From Candidatus Bathyarchaeum sp. (GTDB lineage Archaea; Thermoproteota; Bathyarchaeia; Bathyarchaeales; Bathyarchaeaceae), in assembly GCA_003096255.1 (NCBI GenBank), contig PIXS01000264.1, positions 1 through 14,023 on the forward strand: a DNA stretch of 14,023 bases, given 5' to 3'. A model generated the notes under the pieces. It saw only the letters and a list, made by a program, of their open reading frames with translations, did not search any database and was not told where the DNA came from. Position 1 is the stretch's first letter. Every line of letters begins with the position of its first letter. Below, piece after piece: positions 1 to 6,271 of the stretch. The translations under genes and the position numbers were made by a program.

Positions 1-1279
1 ACTTGCCCGTGTAACATTTCTGGCATACCGTGCAACCCAAAGAAACGAGAGCTGCTGTAGCAATGTAGCATGCATCTGCTCCTAGAGCTATAGCTTTTAG
101 AACGTCAGCGCTGCTCTTTATTCCTCCTGCTGCGATAACGGATGCTTTGTTTCGTATACCTTCATCACGTAATCTTTGATCAACAGATGCTAGAGCCATT
201 TCGATTGGGATTCCTACGTTGTCTCGTGTTATTCTGGGTGCTGCTCCTGTTCCTCCACGAATACCATCTAACACTACCGCGTCAGCACCTGCTCTGACTA
301 TTCCACTGGCAATTGCAGCTGCATTATGGACTGCTGCGATTTTAACGAAGACAGGTTTTGTGTAGTCTGTAGCTTCTTTCAGTGCGTAAATGAGCTGTCT
401 TAGGTCTTCGATGGAGTAGATGTCATGCTGTGGCGCAGGCGACAGGGCGTCTGTTCCAAAGGGAATCATCCGTGTTTTCGAGATTTCTTCGCTTACTTTT
501 TCTCCGGGCAGATGACCGCCGATGCCAGGCTTTGCTCCTTGCCCAATCTTGATTTCGATTGCCGCACCTGCGTCTAGGTAGTCGGGGTGTACTCCGAAGC
601 GTCCAGACGCGACTTGGACTATGACGTGGTCGCCGTACTTGTATAGGCTCTTTTCGAGTCCTCCTTCTCCTGTGTTGTAGAAGGTGCCTGCTTCGGTGGC
701 TGCTCTGGCTAACGATTTGTGAACGTTTAGGCTGATTGAGCCATAGGACATGGCTGAGAACATTATTGGCGTTTCAAGTTGTAGCTGGGGAGCTAGTTTA
801 GTCTTTAATACAACGCCGTCGCCTTTCACAGATTCTAGGTCAAGTTTGTCAGGTTTTGAGCCAATGTAGGTTCTCAGTTCCATCGGTTCCCTCAAGGGGT
901 CAATTGATGGGTTGGTGACTTGGCTTGCGTTTATCAGAAGCCTGTCCCAGTATGTGAGGTTGGGTTTGTCGCAACCCATTCCAGTGAGAACAACGCCTCC
1001 GGTTTCAGCCTGCTTCTTTATTCCAGTAAGGACTTCTTGTGTCCAGTTGGCGTTAGACCTGTAGTGGTTCTGGTTTTCTCGTATTGTGATGGCTTGAGTT
1101 GGACAGAAGGTGGCGCACCGCTGGCAGTTCACACAGTTTTCACTTTTGCTGATCATGCAGTCGTCTTCTTCATCGTAGCAGTGGGTGTCGTAGCTGCATT
1201 GGTTCACGCAGACTTTGCATCGGATACAGCGGTCTGGGTCACGTTCTACGATGTATTCTGGGCAAACATAGCTTTTCAT
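1..1279 (-). CDS. gltB: Glutamate synthase FMN-domain subunit with N-terminal ferredoxin, archaeal type (C-terminus cut by window edge)
   Basis: This subunit transfers ammonia, released from glutamine by a partner subunit, onto 2-oxoglutarate to make glutamate, using FMN and Fe-S electrons in the cytoplasm. The 426 visible residues begin with a 2[4Fe-4S] ferredoxin domain (C18, C21, C24, C28; C49, C52, C55, C59). The glutamate synthase FMN barrel follows from about residue 130, with NTGEGG (202-207), QGAKPGIGGHLPG (247-259), DGIRGGTGAAP (338-348) and AAGGIKSSADVLKAIALG (383-400). The last residues, C416, C419 and C422, start the cysteine cluster that binds Fe-S in this family. The frame is open to base 1, so the C-terminus lies outside. 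The ATG overlaps the stop of the amidotransferase gene (ATGA), and GGAGGTG sits at 1288-1294, eight bases upstream. The frame agrees with the family throughout and I see no frameshift. I am very sure of the family. Confidence 0.96.
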   Translation of the reverse strand, partial: MKSYVCPEYIVERDPDRCIRCKVCVNQCSYDTHCYDEEDDCMISKSENCVNCQRCATFCPTQAITIRENQNHYRSNANWTQEVLTGIKKQAETGGVVLTGMGCDKPNLTYWDRLLINASQVTNPSIDPLREPMELRTYIGSKPDKLDLESVKGDGVVLKTKLAPQLQLETPIMFSAMSYGSISLNVHKSLARAATEAGTFYNTGEGGLEKSLYKYGDHVIVQVASGRFGVHPDYLDAGAAIEIKIGQGAKPGIGGHLPGEKVSEEISKTRMIPFGTDALSPAPQHDIYSIEDLRQLIYALKEATDYTKPVFVKIAAVHNAAAIASGIVRAGADAVVLDGIRGGTGAAPRITRDNVGIPIEMALASVDQRLRDEGIRNKASVIAAGGIKSSADVLKAIALGADACYIATAALVSLGCTVCQKCYTGK

Positions 1280-2412
1280 TGACCATACACCTCCCGAGCG
1301 AGAATATCCACAGCCCTCTTTGATTCTAGTCTTCCTATCACAGGCTCTCCGCCTCTTGGGCTCCAAACCTTGTCCAGCGATTTGGAAACTAGCCGTATCG
1401 CAGCTTCCTCCGAAGACAGAAACAGGTAATCGCCCTTCTCTGCTGCAGTGAGGGGACGAAGCTTAATCCGGTCTGTGAGCCCAATCATTTCGCCTTCATG
1501 AGCCACTATAATCGTGAAAGGTCCGTTCATCAAGAGACTGCCGTATGTCTGCCGCAAAGCAGTCATGGCAAGCTTGTTTGGGTCTTTCATTGTTTTGATT
1601 TCTGACCACAGGGGCGGTGCAAGTATCTGGGAGACTATTTCGATGGGCAAGTTCTGGCGTCTCATGAGCAGGTCGAAGGCGTATGCCATTACTTCTGTGT
1701 CAGTTTGCATGGTGCATTTGTATCCGAACATCTCTAGGTACCGTTTGTTGATGCCGTAGGATGAGATTTCGCCGTTGTGAACGACAGTCCAGTCTAGAAT
1801 GTTGAAGGGATGAGCGCCTCCCCACCAACCGGGAGTGTTTGTTGGGAACCGTCCATGGCAGGTCCACATGTAACCCTTGTAATCTTCCAAGCAGAAGTAC
1901 TCTGCCACGTCCTCTGGGAAGCCGACTCCCTTGAAGACGCCCATGTTTTTTCCGCTTGAGAAAACGAAGGCTTTGCCTGTTTCCGTGTTGATTCGCATAA
2001 CTTTCTCGATGATGTAGTCGCTGACTGTTTGGGTCTTGGTTCTGGATTTTTTTGGCTGAAGGAAGTAGCGCCACATAATGGGCGGGTCTCTGACGTTGGC
2101 TGGCTGTGTTGGCATCTCCTCTTCGTTGAGTATGTTGAAGCTTTCAGTGAGCAGACGGTCTGTCTTCTTTTTTGCGTCCCTGTCCAGGTACATTATCTGG
2201 AATGCGTAATCGTCCTTGTATTCGGGGTAGATTCCGTAAGCTGCAAAGCCGCCGCCCAAGCCGTTTCCTCGGTCGTGCATGTTGGCGATGGCTCGGATGG
2301 GGTCTTTTGCTGAGAATCGTTCTCCCTTAAGGTTCATCATGCCGAATATGGAGCAGGCATCGAAGACCTTCTCGTCGCAGTAAGGATTGTTAATTTCAGT
2401 TAGGTTCTCCAT
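1276..2412 (-). CDS. Glutamate synthase glutaminase subunit (class II glutamine amidotransferase, GATase_2)
   Basis: This is the stand-alone glutaminase part of glutamate synthase, which in bacteria is fused to the FMN domain. It would hydrolyse glutamine and pass ammonia to the downstream subunit. Its 378 residues carry the class II signatures: Cys20 in ACSIFGM, preceded by a short propeptide-like leader that would need removal to expose the N-terminal nucleophile; MHDRGNGLGGG (45-55); GRFPTNT (187-193); H201; HNGEI (212-216); and TDTEV (237-241). The start is one base after the stop of the oxidoreductase gene, and GGTGA within that gene's end serves as ribosome site. The stop overlaps the next ATG. 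Other class II amidotransferases such as PurF are excluded by the absence of a phosphoribosyltransferase domain and by the operon context. Confidence 0.94.
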   Translation of the reverse strand: MENLTEINNPYCDEKVFDACSIFGMMNLKGERFSAKDPIRAIANMHDRGNGLGGGFAAYGIYPEYKDDYAFQIMYLDRDAKKKTDRLLTESFNILNEEEMPTQPANVRDPPIMWRYFLQPKKSRTKTQTVSDYIIEKVMRINTETGKAFVFSSGKNMGVFKGVGFPEDVAEYFCLEDYKGYMWTCHGRFPTNTPGWWGGAHPFNILDWTVVHNGEISSYGINKRYLEMFGYKCTMQTDTEVMAYAFDLLMRRQNLPIEIVSQILAPPLWSEIKTMKDPNKLAMTALRQTYGSLLMNGPFTIIVAHEGEMIGLTDRIKLRPLTAAEKGDYLFLSSEEAAIRLVSKSLDKVWSPRGGEPVIGRLESKRAVDILAREVYGQ

Positions 2413-2413
2413 C

Positions 2414-3691
2414 TTAGTTCACCACAAACATTTCTTTTCTCAGCTGTTCAGGCAGTGTCACGATGCCAAATTCCTCGTCAAGAAGGCTATCCTTGATTGT
2501 GCTCACGTCAACACGATTCTTCAGCAATCGGAAAAGTATTCCAGCTTTATCGATTTCGCCTAAGAAGATAAAGCCCACAATCTTGTTGTTCTTGAGCAGG
2601 ACTTTCTTGTACACGGTTTTTTCGGGCTTAAACTCAACCAGCACTTCAAGGTCACTGGTGTCTTCTGGATTAACATCTCCTACGGCAATAACGGGCAGTT
2701 CGAAGTATTTCAGGGAGCTCATAACTGTTCCTCCCTCATATTCTGCCTTCTTTCCTGCCATGTTGTAGCCTGCCACTTGCCCGCCAAGATGAGCCAGAGG
2801 CCAGAGAGGCAAGAGGCGGTTTCCGTTTATTAGGAAGTCGTGGGCTTCTGCAACGTCTCCGCATGCGTACACGTCAGGTATGCTGGTGCGCATTGTTCTG
2901 TCCACAACTATTCCTCGATTAAGTTTGAGGTCTGTTTCTTTGACTATGTCTGTTCGTGGGATAACTCCGATAGCAACAACAACTAGGTCACAGGGGATTT
3001 CTGTGCCGTCAGTCATAACTACGCCTCCAACGGCTGCTTCGTTGTCTTTTCTGCCCAGAATCCGCTGAACAGTTTGACCCGTGATTACTGTTACTCCAGC
3101 TTCTGTAAGCACCTTTTCTGCGATGTCTGAAGCTGTCTTGTCCAGTATGAGGTTGAGTATGCTATCTTTGAGTTCCACTAAAGTAACTTTTATTCCACGC
3201 TTCACCAGCGCCTCAGAAGCGCTGACTCCGATTAATCCGCCGCCAATAACTACGGCGCTCTTGGAATTCTCCACCGTAGATTCGATTTTTTCGGCGCTGG
3301 AAAGCTCTGTGAAAGTGAATGTTCCTGTTTTGTCTCCGCCATCCATTCTTGGAACAAAGGGCTTACCTCCAGTGGCTATCAGGAGCTTCTCATAATCGAT
3401 TTTGTCTCCGTCATCAAGCAGGACATGCTTTTTCTTGAAGTCGATTTTTGTTGCAGTTCTTCCAGTAAGGGTCTTGACTTTGTTGTCTTTCCAGAACTGG
3501 TCGCCGCGATACTTCATGGTGTCCAGTGTGGCTTCTCTGCTGACGTACTCGGATATCATGGGGCGAGAATACTGGGGAACCTTTTCTTCCGAAATTACTG
3601 TCAAAGTTCCCTTTGGGTCTACTTCTCTGATGGCTTCAACTGCTCCGATTCCTCCAGCTGAGCCGCCGATAATCACATACTTCGACATCAT
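2414..3691 (-). CDS. FAD/NAD(P)-dependent oxidoreductase (NADH oxidase-like), probable electron-input subunit of glutamate synthase
   Basis: This is a two-dinucleotide-fold flavoprotein of 425 residues. An FAD-binding GGSAGGIG lies at 9-16, an ATGG at 106-109, an NAD(P)-binding IGGGLIG at 149-155, and the FAD-binding YACGD at 275-279. The usual C-terminal domain follows. The active-site cysteine of NADH oxidases and CoA-disulfide reductases (an SxxxC motif near residue 40) is absent: the region reads QYSRPMISEY. It is therefore unlikely to reduce disulfides or oxygen by that route. Its place between a polyferredoxin gene and the glutamate synthase subunits suggests that it passes electrons between NAD(P)H and the Fe-S proteins, the role GltD plays in bacteria. 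Two adjacent ATG codons could start it. GGAGGTG at 3697-3703 favours the first, and that ATG overlaps the upstream stop. Substrate choice (NADH or NADPH) cannot be read from the sequence. Confidence 0.88.
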   Translation of the reverse strand: MMSKYVIIGGSAGGIGAVEAIREVDPKGTLTVISEEKVPQYSRPMISEYVSREATLDTMKYRGDQFWKDNKVKTLTGRTATKIDFKKKHVLLDDGDKIDYEKLLIATGGKPFVPRMDGGDKTGTFTFTELSSAEKIESTVENSKSAVVIGGGLIGVSASEALVKRGIKVTLVELKDSILNLILDKTASDIAEKVLTEAGVTVITGQTVQRILGRKDNEAAVGGVVMTDGTEIPCDLVVVAIGVIPRTDIVKETDLKLNRGIVVDRTMRTSIPDVYACGDVAEAHDFLINGNRLLPLWPLAHLGGQVAGYNMAGKKAEYEGGTVMSSLKYFELPVIAVGDVNPEDTSDLEVLVEFKPEKTVYKKVLLKNNKIVGFIFLGEIDKAGILFRLLKNRVDVSTIKDSLLDEEFGIVTLPEQLRKEMFVVN

Positions 3692-4131
3692 TCGTCCACC
3701 TCCTCGCAGACTAGTGCTTCGTTGGGGCAGTTAGCTACACACGCTGGCACTTCACGGTCTGGACAGAGATCACATTTTGCTATAATTTTTCCTGTAGAAT
3801 CAGGCTTTATGGCGCCGTATGGGCAGACCATTATGCAGGTCCAGCAGCCTATGCACTTTTCTGGGTCATGTGTTACCAGCCCAGTTTCTTTGTCTAGGGT
3901 CATGGCTCCTGTTAGGCAGGCGTTTACGCAGGGCGTGTCTTTGCATTGTTGGCATCTGATTGAGATGGAGTTTGGTTTGCTTGTTTCTACCCTTACGCGG
4001 CTGACTGGTTTGGGGCTTTCATGTAGGTATGCTTTTATGGGGTCTTTGGATTTGGAGTGTTCTATTGTGCAGTAGACTTGGCAGAGTCCACATCCGATGC
4101 ATGCTTCTTCTTTTATTGAGACCCGTTTCAT
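3688..4131 (-). CDS. Four-cluster ferredoxin (HycB/CooF-like 4Fe-4S protein), first gene of the glutamate synthase operon
   Basis: This 147-residue protein has 16 cysteines in the pattern of HycB, CooF and DMSO-reductase beta subunits. They are C11, C14, C17, C21; C60, C63, C68, C72; C93, C96, C99, C103; and C120, C123, C131, C135, enough for four [4Fe-4S] clusters. It would shuttle electrons between the flavoprotein encoded next and the ferredoxin domain of the FMN subunit. The frame is open further upstream to 4215, but those residues would cover the promoter. The start at 4131 has AGGTGA at 4137-4142, six bases away, and the protein then begins just before the first cluster motif as in relatives. 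The stop overlaps the next start (ATGA), indicating translational coupling. Involvement in another redox pathway cannot be excluded, since CooF-like proteins serve several enzymes. Confidence 0.9.
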   Translation of the reverse strand: MKRVSIKEEACIGCGLCQVYCTIEHSKSKDPIKAYLHESPKPVSRVRVETSKPNSISIRCQQCKDTPCVNACLTGAMTLDKETGLVTHDPEKCIGCWTCIMVCPYGAIKPDSTGKIIAKCDLCPDREVPACVANCPNEALVCEEVDE

Positions 4132-4150
4132 TGGTTTCACCTTATGATTT

Positions 4151-4204
4151 GTAGGTATACGGCAACCTATTGCCGATAGACAAAACATATACCTGCTTAT
4201 AAAC
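4151..4204 (-). promoter_or_regulatory. Promoter of the glutamate synthase operon with nested inverted repeats
   Basis: On the minus strand TTTATAAG (about 4196-4203) is a good archaeal TATA box. A start of transcription near 4172 would leave a leader of about 40 bases before the ATG at 4131. The stretch just downstream of the box holds two nested inverted repeats. The inner one is a perfect CGGCAA-N4-TTGCCG at 4160-4175. The outer one is AGGTATA/TATACCT at 4153-4159 and 4188-4194. A protein bound here would cover the core promoter and start site, which suggests repression. The element could also fold in the 5' leader. The regulator is unknown. Confidence 0.6.
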
Positions 4205-4293
4205 ATTGCGAACAAACAGTCAATAAATCACAAAAATAGATAACACTTTGTTAAATCAAAGGAGGATTTCTCCACACCTAAACACATGAATCA

Positions 4294-4309
4294 TATTAGG
4301 AACCTAATA
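4294..4309. repeat. 16-bp palindrome between divergent genes
   Basis: TATTAGG-AA-CCTAATA has perfect seven-base arms. It lies between the glutamate synthase operon and the plus-strand small gene, about 90 bp before the TATA box of the former and about 120 bp before the start of the latter. It is too far from either core promoter to assign. The rest of 4205-4428 holds only a direct repeat ACTGCA-N5-ACTGCA (near 4353-4369) and no gene that I can support. Confidence 0.4.
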
Positions 4310-4428
4310 GCAGAAGATTGTTGAAAAATAGCTTTTCTCAGAAATTTTGAGCACTGCAGAGATACTGCAAACCATTTATGTGAATGGAACAGAAAACATA
4401 GATTATTATGACATGCTATTTCAGGCAC

Positions 4429-4623
4429 ATGAAGGATGTCTTTGACAAAGCGGGAGTAATAGTCACAAAAGAAAACAAAAAAGACATCGACAAGACCATC
4501 CACAAAATAGTTGGAGTAGCCTACAAAAACTGCTCAACAACCTGGAAAGAAGTAAAGAAAAGAATAGCAGAAGACAAAGAAAGCTTCGTAACCACACTTA
4601 AAAGCGAGTTGACAAAAAGCTAA
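4429..4623 (+). CDS. Small helical protein of unknown function, upstream of the ZIP transporter
   Basis: This 64-residue protein is rich in charged residues and begins MKDVFDKAGVIV. It has a central IHKIVGVAYKNCSTTWKEVK stretch with one cysteine and a basic C-terminal half. The composition (about 40% D/E/K/R, no membrane segment) fits a compact soluble helical protein. I have the impression of a small archaeal family with the VGVxYKNCxxTWKxVK pattern, but cannot name it and assign no function. The frame is also open from an ATG at 4408, which adds seven residues. I prefer 4429 because the extra residues look unrelated to the rest, but neither start has a strong ribosome site. The gene ends 33 bases before the transporter start on the same strand, so the two may be cotranscribed. 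Confidence 0.62.
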   Translation: MKDVFDKAGVIVTKENKKDIDKTIHKIVGVAYKNCSTTWKEVKKRIAEDKESFVTTLKSELTKS

Positions 4624-4656
4624 CTGGCTTCGATCCCAGCGATTTTGGGTGCTTTG

Positions 4657-5418
4657 ATGACTGACACAGTATTGATTGCTTTCCTGTTTTCATTAATAGC
4701 AGGGCTATCCACTGGCTTGGGCAGCCTAGTGGCATTTTTCATAAAAGACTTCAAACACAAGCACCTTTCTTTGCTGATGGGCTTTTCTGCAGGAGTCATG
4801 ATACAAATCTCCTTTATGGAGCTCCTGTTTTCGGCAGTAACAGAAACAGGGTTCCTAGCCGCAAACATAGCATTCTTCGTAGGCATCGCAACAATAGCCG
4901 CAATCGAGTTTCTGATACCCCACGAATATGAAGAAGAAAAGCTTACAGAAAAAGAAAAGAAAAACAAGAGGCTACTGAAGACCGGAATCCTTGTCGCAGC
5001 AGGAATATTCATACACAATTTTCCAGAAGGAATCGTCACCCTATTTGGCGCCATCAAGGACGTGCAACTTGGTCTTGTGCTGCTAATTGCGGTTGCCCTC
5101 CACAACATACCTGAAGGAATCTGTGTCTCCACACCAATCTATTACTCAACAAAAAACAGAAAAAAGGCATTCCTCTGGTCAATTCTCTCAGGACTCTCTG
5201 AGCCAATCGGAGCCCTCATCGGCTACTTCGTACTGGCTCCCTTCATAAACCCCTTCATGATCAACATGGCCTTAGCCTTTGTTGCAGGAGTAATGGTCTT
5301 CATAAGCTTCGACGAACTGCTACCCCTCTCCCTAAGCCACGGAGAAGCACACATCGCAATAGCAAGCCTTTTCCTAGGCATGCTAACAATGACTGGAGTT
5401 CTGTTCCTACTAGGATAA
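4657..5418 (+). CDS. zupT: ZIP-family metal transporter, ZupT-like
   Basis: This is an inner-membrane importer of divalent metals such as zinc, with iron or manganese possible. The 253 residues form about eight membrane segments, with a charged cytoplasmic loop at about 88-108. The metal-site signatures of the ZupT branch are intact: HNFPEG at 120-125 and HNIPEG at 149-154, followed by SGLSEPIGA (178-186) and FDELLPL (218-224). The length matches bacterial ZupT (about 257). An upstream TTG at 4645 is in frame, but the ATG at 4657 is better placed, with GGGTG five bases before it. The gene follows the small protein gene by 33 bases and faces the convergent zinc-ribbon gene. Metal choice cannot be read from sequence alone. 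Confidence 0.93.
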   Translation: MTDTVLIAFLFSLIAGLSTGLGSLVAFFIKDFKHKHLSLLMGFSAGVMIQISFMELLFSAVTETGFLAANIAFFVGIATIAAIEFLIPHEYEEEKLTEKEKKNKRLLKTGILVAAGIFIHNFPEGIVTLFGAIKDVQLGLVLLIAVALHNIPEGICVSTPIYYSTKNRKKAFLWSILSGLSEPIGALIGYFVLAPFINPFMINMALAFVAGVMVFISFDELLPLSLSHGEAHIAIASLFLGMLTMTGVLFLLG

Positions 5419-5508
5419 AAACAAAAGAATTGGCAAGCTTGGAGGTTGTTGTCCACTTCAGTTGAGTAATAAGCTCATGCTCGTTCAGTGTTGTTTAGGA
5501 GACTGATG

Positions 5509-5530
5509 AGCCCAGTTTTGGGTTAGGGCT
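5509..5530. terminator. Possible hairpin terminator between convergent genes
   Basis: AGCCC (5509-5513) and GGGCT (5526-5530) can pair across a 12-base loop that itself contains CCCA/TGGG pairing options and a TTTT run. It lies between the convergent transporter gene (stop 5416-5418) and zinc-ribbon gene (stop 5546-5548). No long T tract follows on either strand, so the call is weak. Confidence 0.25.
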
Positions 5531-5545
5531 AAACTTACGCCTGAA

Positions 5546-5794
5546 CTACTTTTCGTCGTCATAAGATAGCTTAAGATATGTTTTGTTTTTGATGGAGTCT
5601 TCGTTGTTTACTATGTGTATCCAGCCACAATTTATGCATGTCAGTACAATCTGGTCCAGGGAATTGTGTTCAACATTGAAGGCTTTATTTTCGCAGAGTG
5701 GGCACACTATTTTGTTTCTTAGACATTGTTTTAGAAACTTGTTCCTTTCCGACTTGTTATCGAAATGAATGGTGTGCTCAGGCATAATTTCCAT
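5546..5794 (-). CDS. Small zinc-ribbon protein of unknown function
   Basis: This 82-residue protein has one complete zinc-ribbon knuckle pair, CPLC at 31-34 and CINC at 53-56, with GW and IH following as is common in such ribbons. The basic segment before it (RNKFLKQCLRNK) could contact nucleic acid. Ribbons of this type occur in transcription and translation accessory proteins and as orphan archaeal proteins, and nothing here decides among these. The ATG at 5794 has AAGGTTGA immediately upstream; an ATG at 5785 is an alternative. A TATA-like AATATATAAA lies on the minus strand at about 5852-5861, giving a leader of roughly 35 bases, so the gene probably has its own promoter. It shares no operon with a neighbour. 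Confidence 0.7.
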   Translation of the reverse strand: MEIMPEHTIHFDNKSERNKFLKQCLRNKIVCPLCENKAFNVEHNSLDQIVLTCINCGWIHIVNNEDSIKNKTYLKLSYDDEK

Positions 5795-5861
5795 TCAACC
5801 TTTCCACGACTTTGCCATACCTATGTTCACGTAATTCTCATGTTTTTACCAATTTATATAT

Positions 5862-6060
5862 TTTTCTTTTTTTAAACTGAACAAAATACCTATTTCTAGC
5901 AAAAAAACTGAATAGTGTTTTAGGCATCACCTACTCGAGCCGAAAGACAGTTCTGGGCACGAAAAAACACCACAGCACCGAAGAAAGACACACCAACCCA
6001 TTAGACAAACATTCAGCGAAAGGCAGCAAAGTTCTCTCACAATGAATACACATTGGAGAT
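5862..6060. other. Gene-free part of the 477-base intergenic region before amt
   Basis: From 5795 to 6271 I find no credible coding frame. The portion 5862-6060 starts with a T-rich tract next to the zinc-ribbon promoter, continues A- and C-rich, and shows no hairpin, RNA gene or repeat that I can support. The regulatory signals begin after 6070 and are listed separately. Confidence 0.5.
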
Positions 6061-6074
6061 TTTCAGCAGCATGA

Positions 6075-6182
6075 TGAATGAACATTCAATAATAAAATGA
6101 ATAAGTATTCAATTATATTGAAAATAATCAAAAAATATTCAATATGTTGAAAAAACTTAAATATATCTGAACAGATATTCAG
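6075..6182 (+). promoter_or_regulatory. amt promoter with repeated TGAA-N6-TTCA operators
   Basis: Three perfect TGAA-N6-TTCA sites occur at 6075-6088, 6098-6111 and 6168-6181; the first two have centres 23 bp apart. Two further palindromes, TTCAA-N5-TTGAA (6108-6122) and TTCAA-N4-TTGAA (6138-6151), lie between them. A TATA-like CTTAAATATA (6156-6165) places transcription start near 6185, so the third operator falls between TATA box and start, the position of a repressor. NrpR, the euryarchaeal nitrogen repressor, binds GGAA-N6-TTCC with the same spacing (established for Methanococcus maripaludis). NrpR-like control of amt is therefore likely, but is inference. A leader of about 87 bases would precede the ATG at 6272. 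Confidence 0.72.
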
Positions 6183-6271
6183 TGGAATCTAAAACAAGTG
6201 GAGAAAACATCAACAATGAAAACCAACAACGAAAAAACGGCAACAATATCGAAAACAACAAGGTGTTACCA

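Noticed and set aside
920..1282. Plus-strand open frame of 120 codons
   Set aside because: It lies fully antisense to the FMN subunit of glutamate synthase, whose protein matches its family throughout. No ribosome site or domain was seen in the antisense frame.
1700..2074. Minus-strand open frame of 124 codons in another frame within the amidotransferase gene
   Set aside because: The overlapping frame encodes the intact amidotransferase with all signature motifs. The alternative product is Arg/His/Gln-rich and typical of a shadow frame.
4132..4215. Upstream extension of the ferredoxin gene by 28 residues
   Set aside because: It would cover the TATA-like box and inverted repeats, while the ATG at 4131 has a proper AGGTGA ribosome site and gives the usual N-terminus.
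4353..4369. Direct repeat ACTGCA-N5-ACTGCA
   Set aside because: Only two short copies and no link to a promoter element; it could be chance, so it is not listed as a separate feature.
4620..5132. Minus-strand open frame of 170 codons
   Set aside because: It is antisense to the ZupT-like transporter, which has clear family motifs. The Ser-rich antisense product has no recognisable feature.
5504..5544. Possible C/D box guide RNA (TGATGA at 5504-5509, CTGA at 5541-5544)
   Set aside because: No internal D' and C' boxes, no R before the C box and no convincing terminal stem, so the short boxes are probably chance matches.
6182..6271. Extension of Amt by 30 residues from a GTG
   Set aside because: The extension is polar and Asn-rich, unlike Amt N-termini, and begins at or before the inferred transcription start. 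The ATG at 6272 has a good ribosome site.
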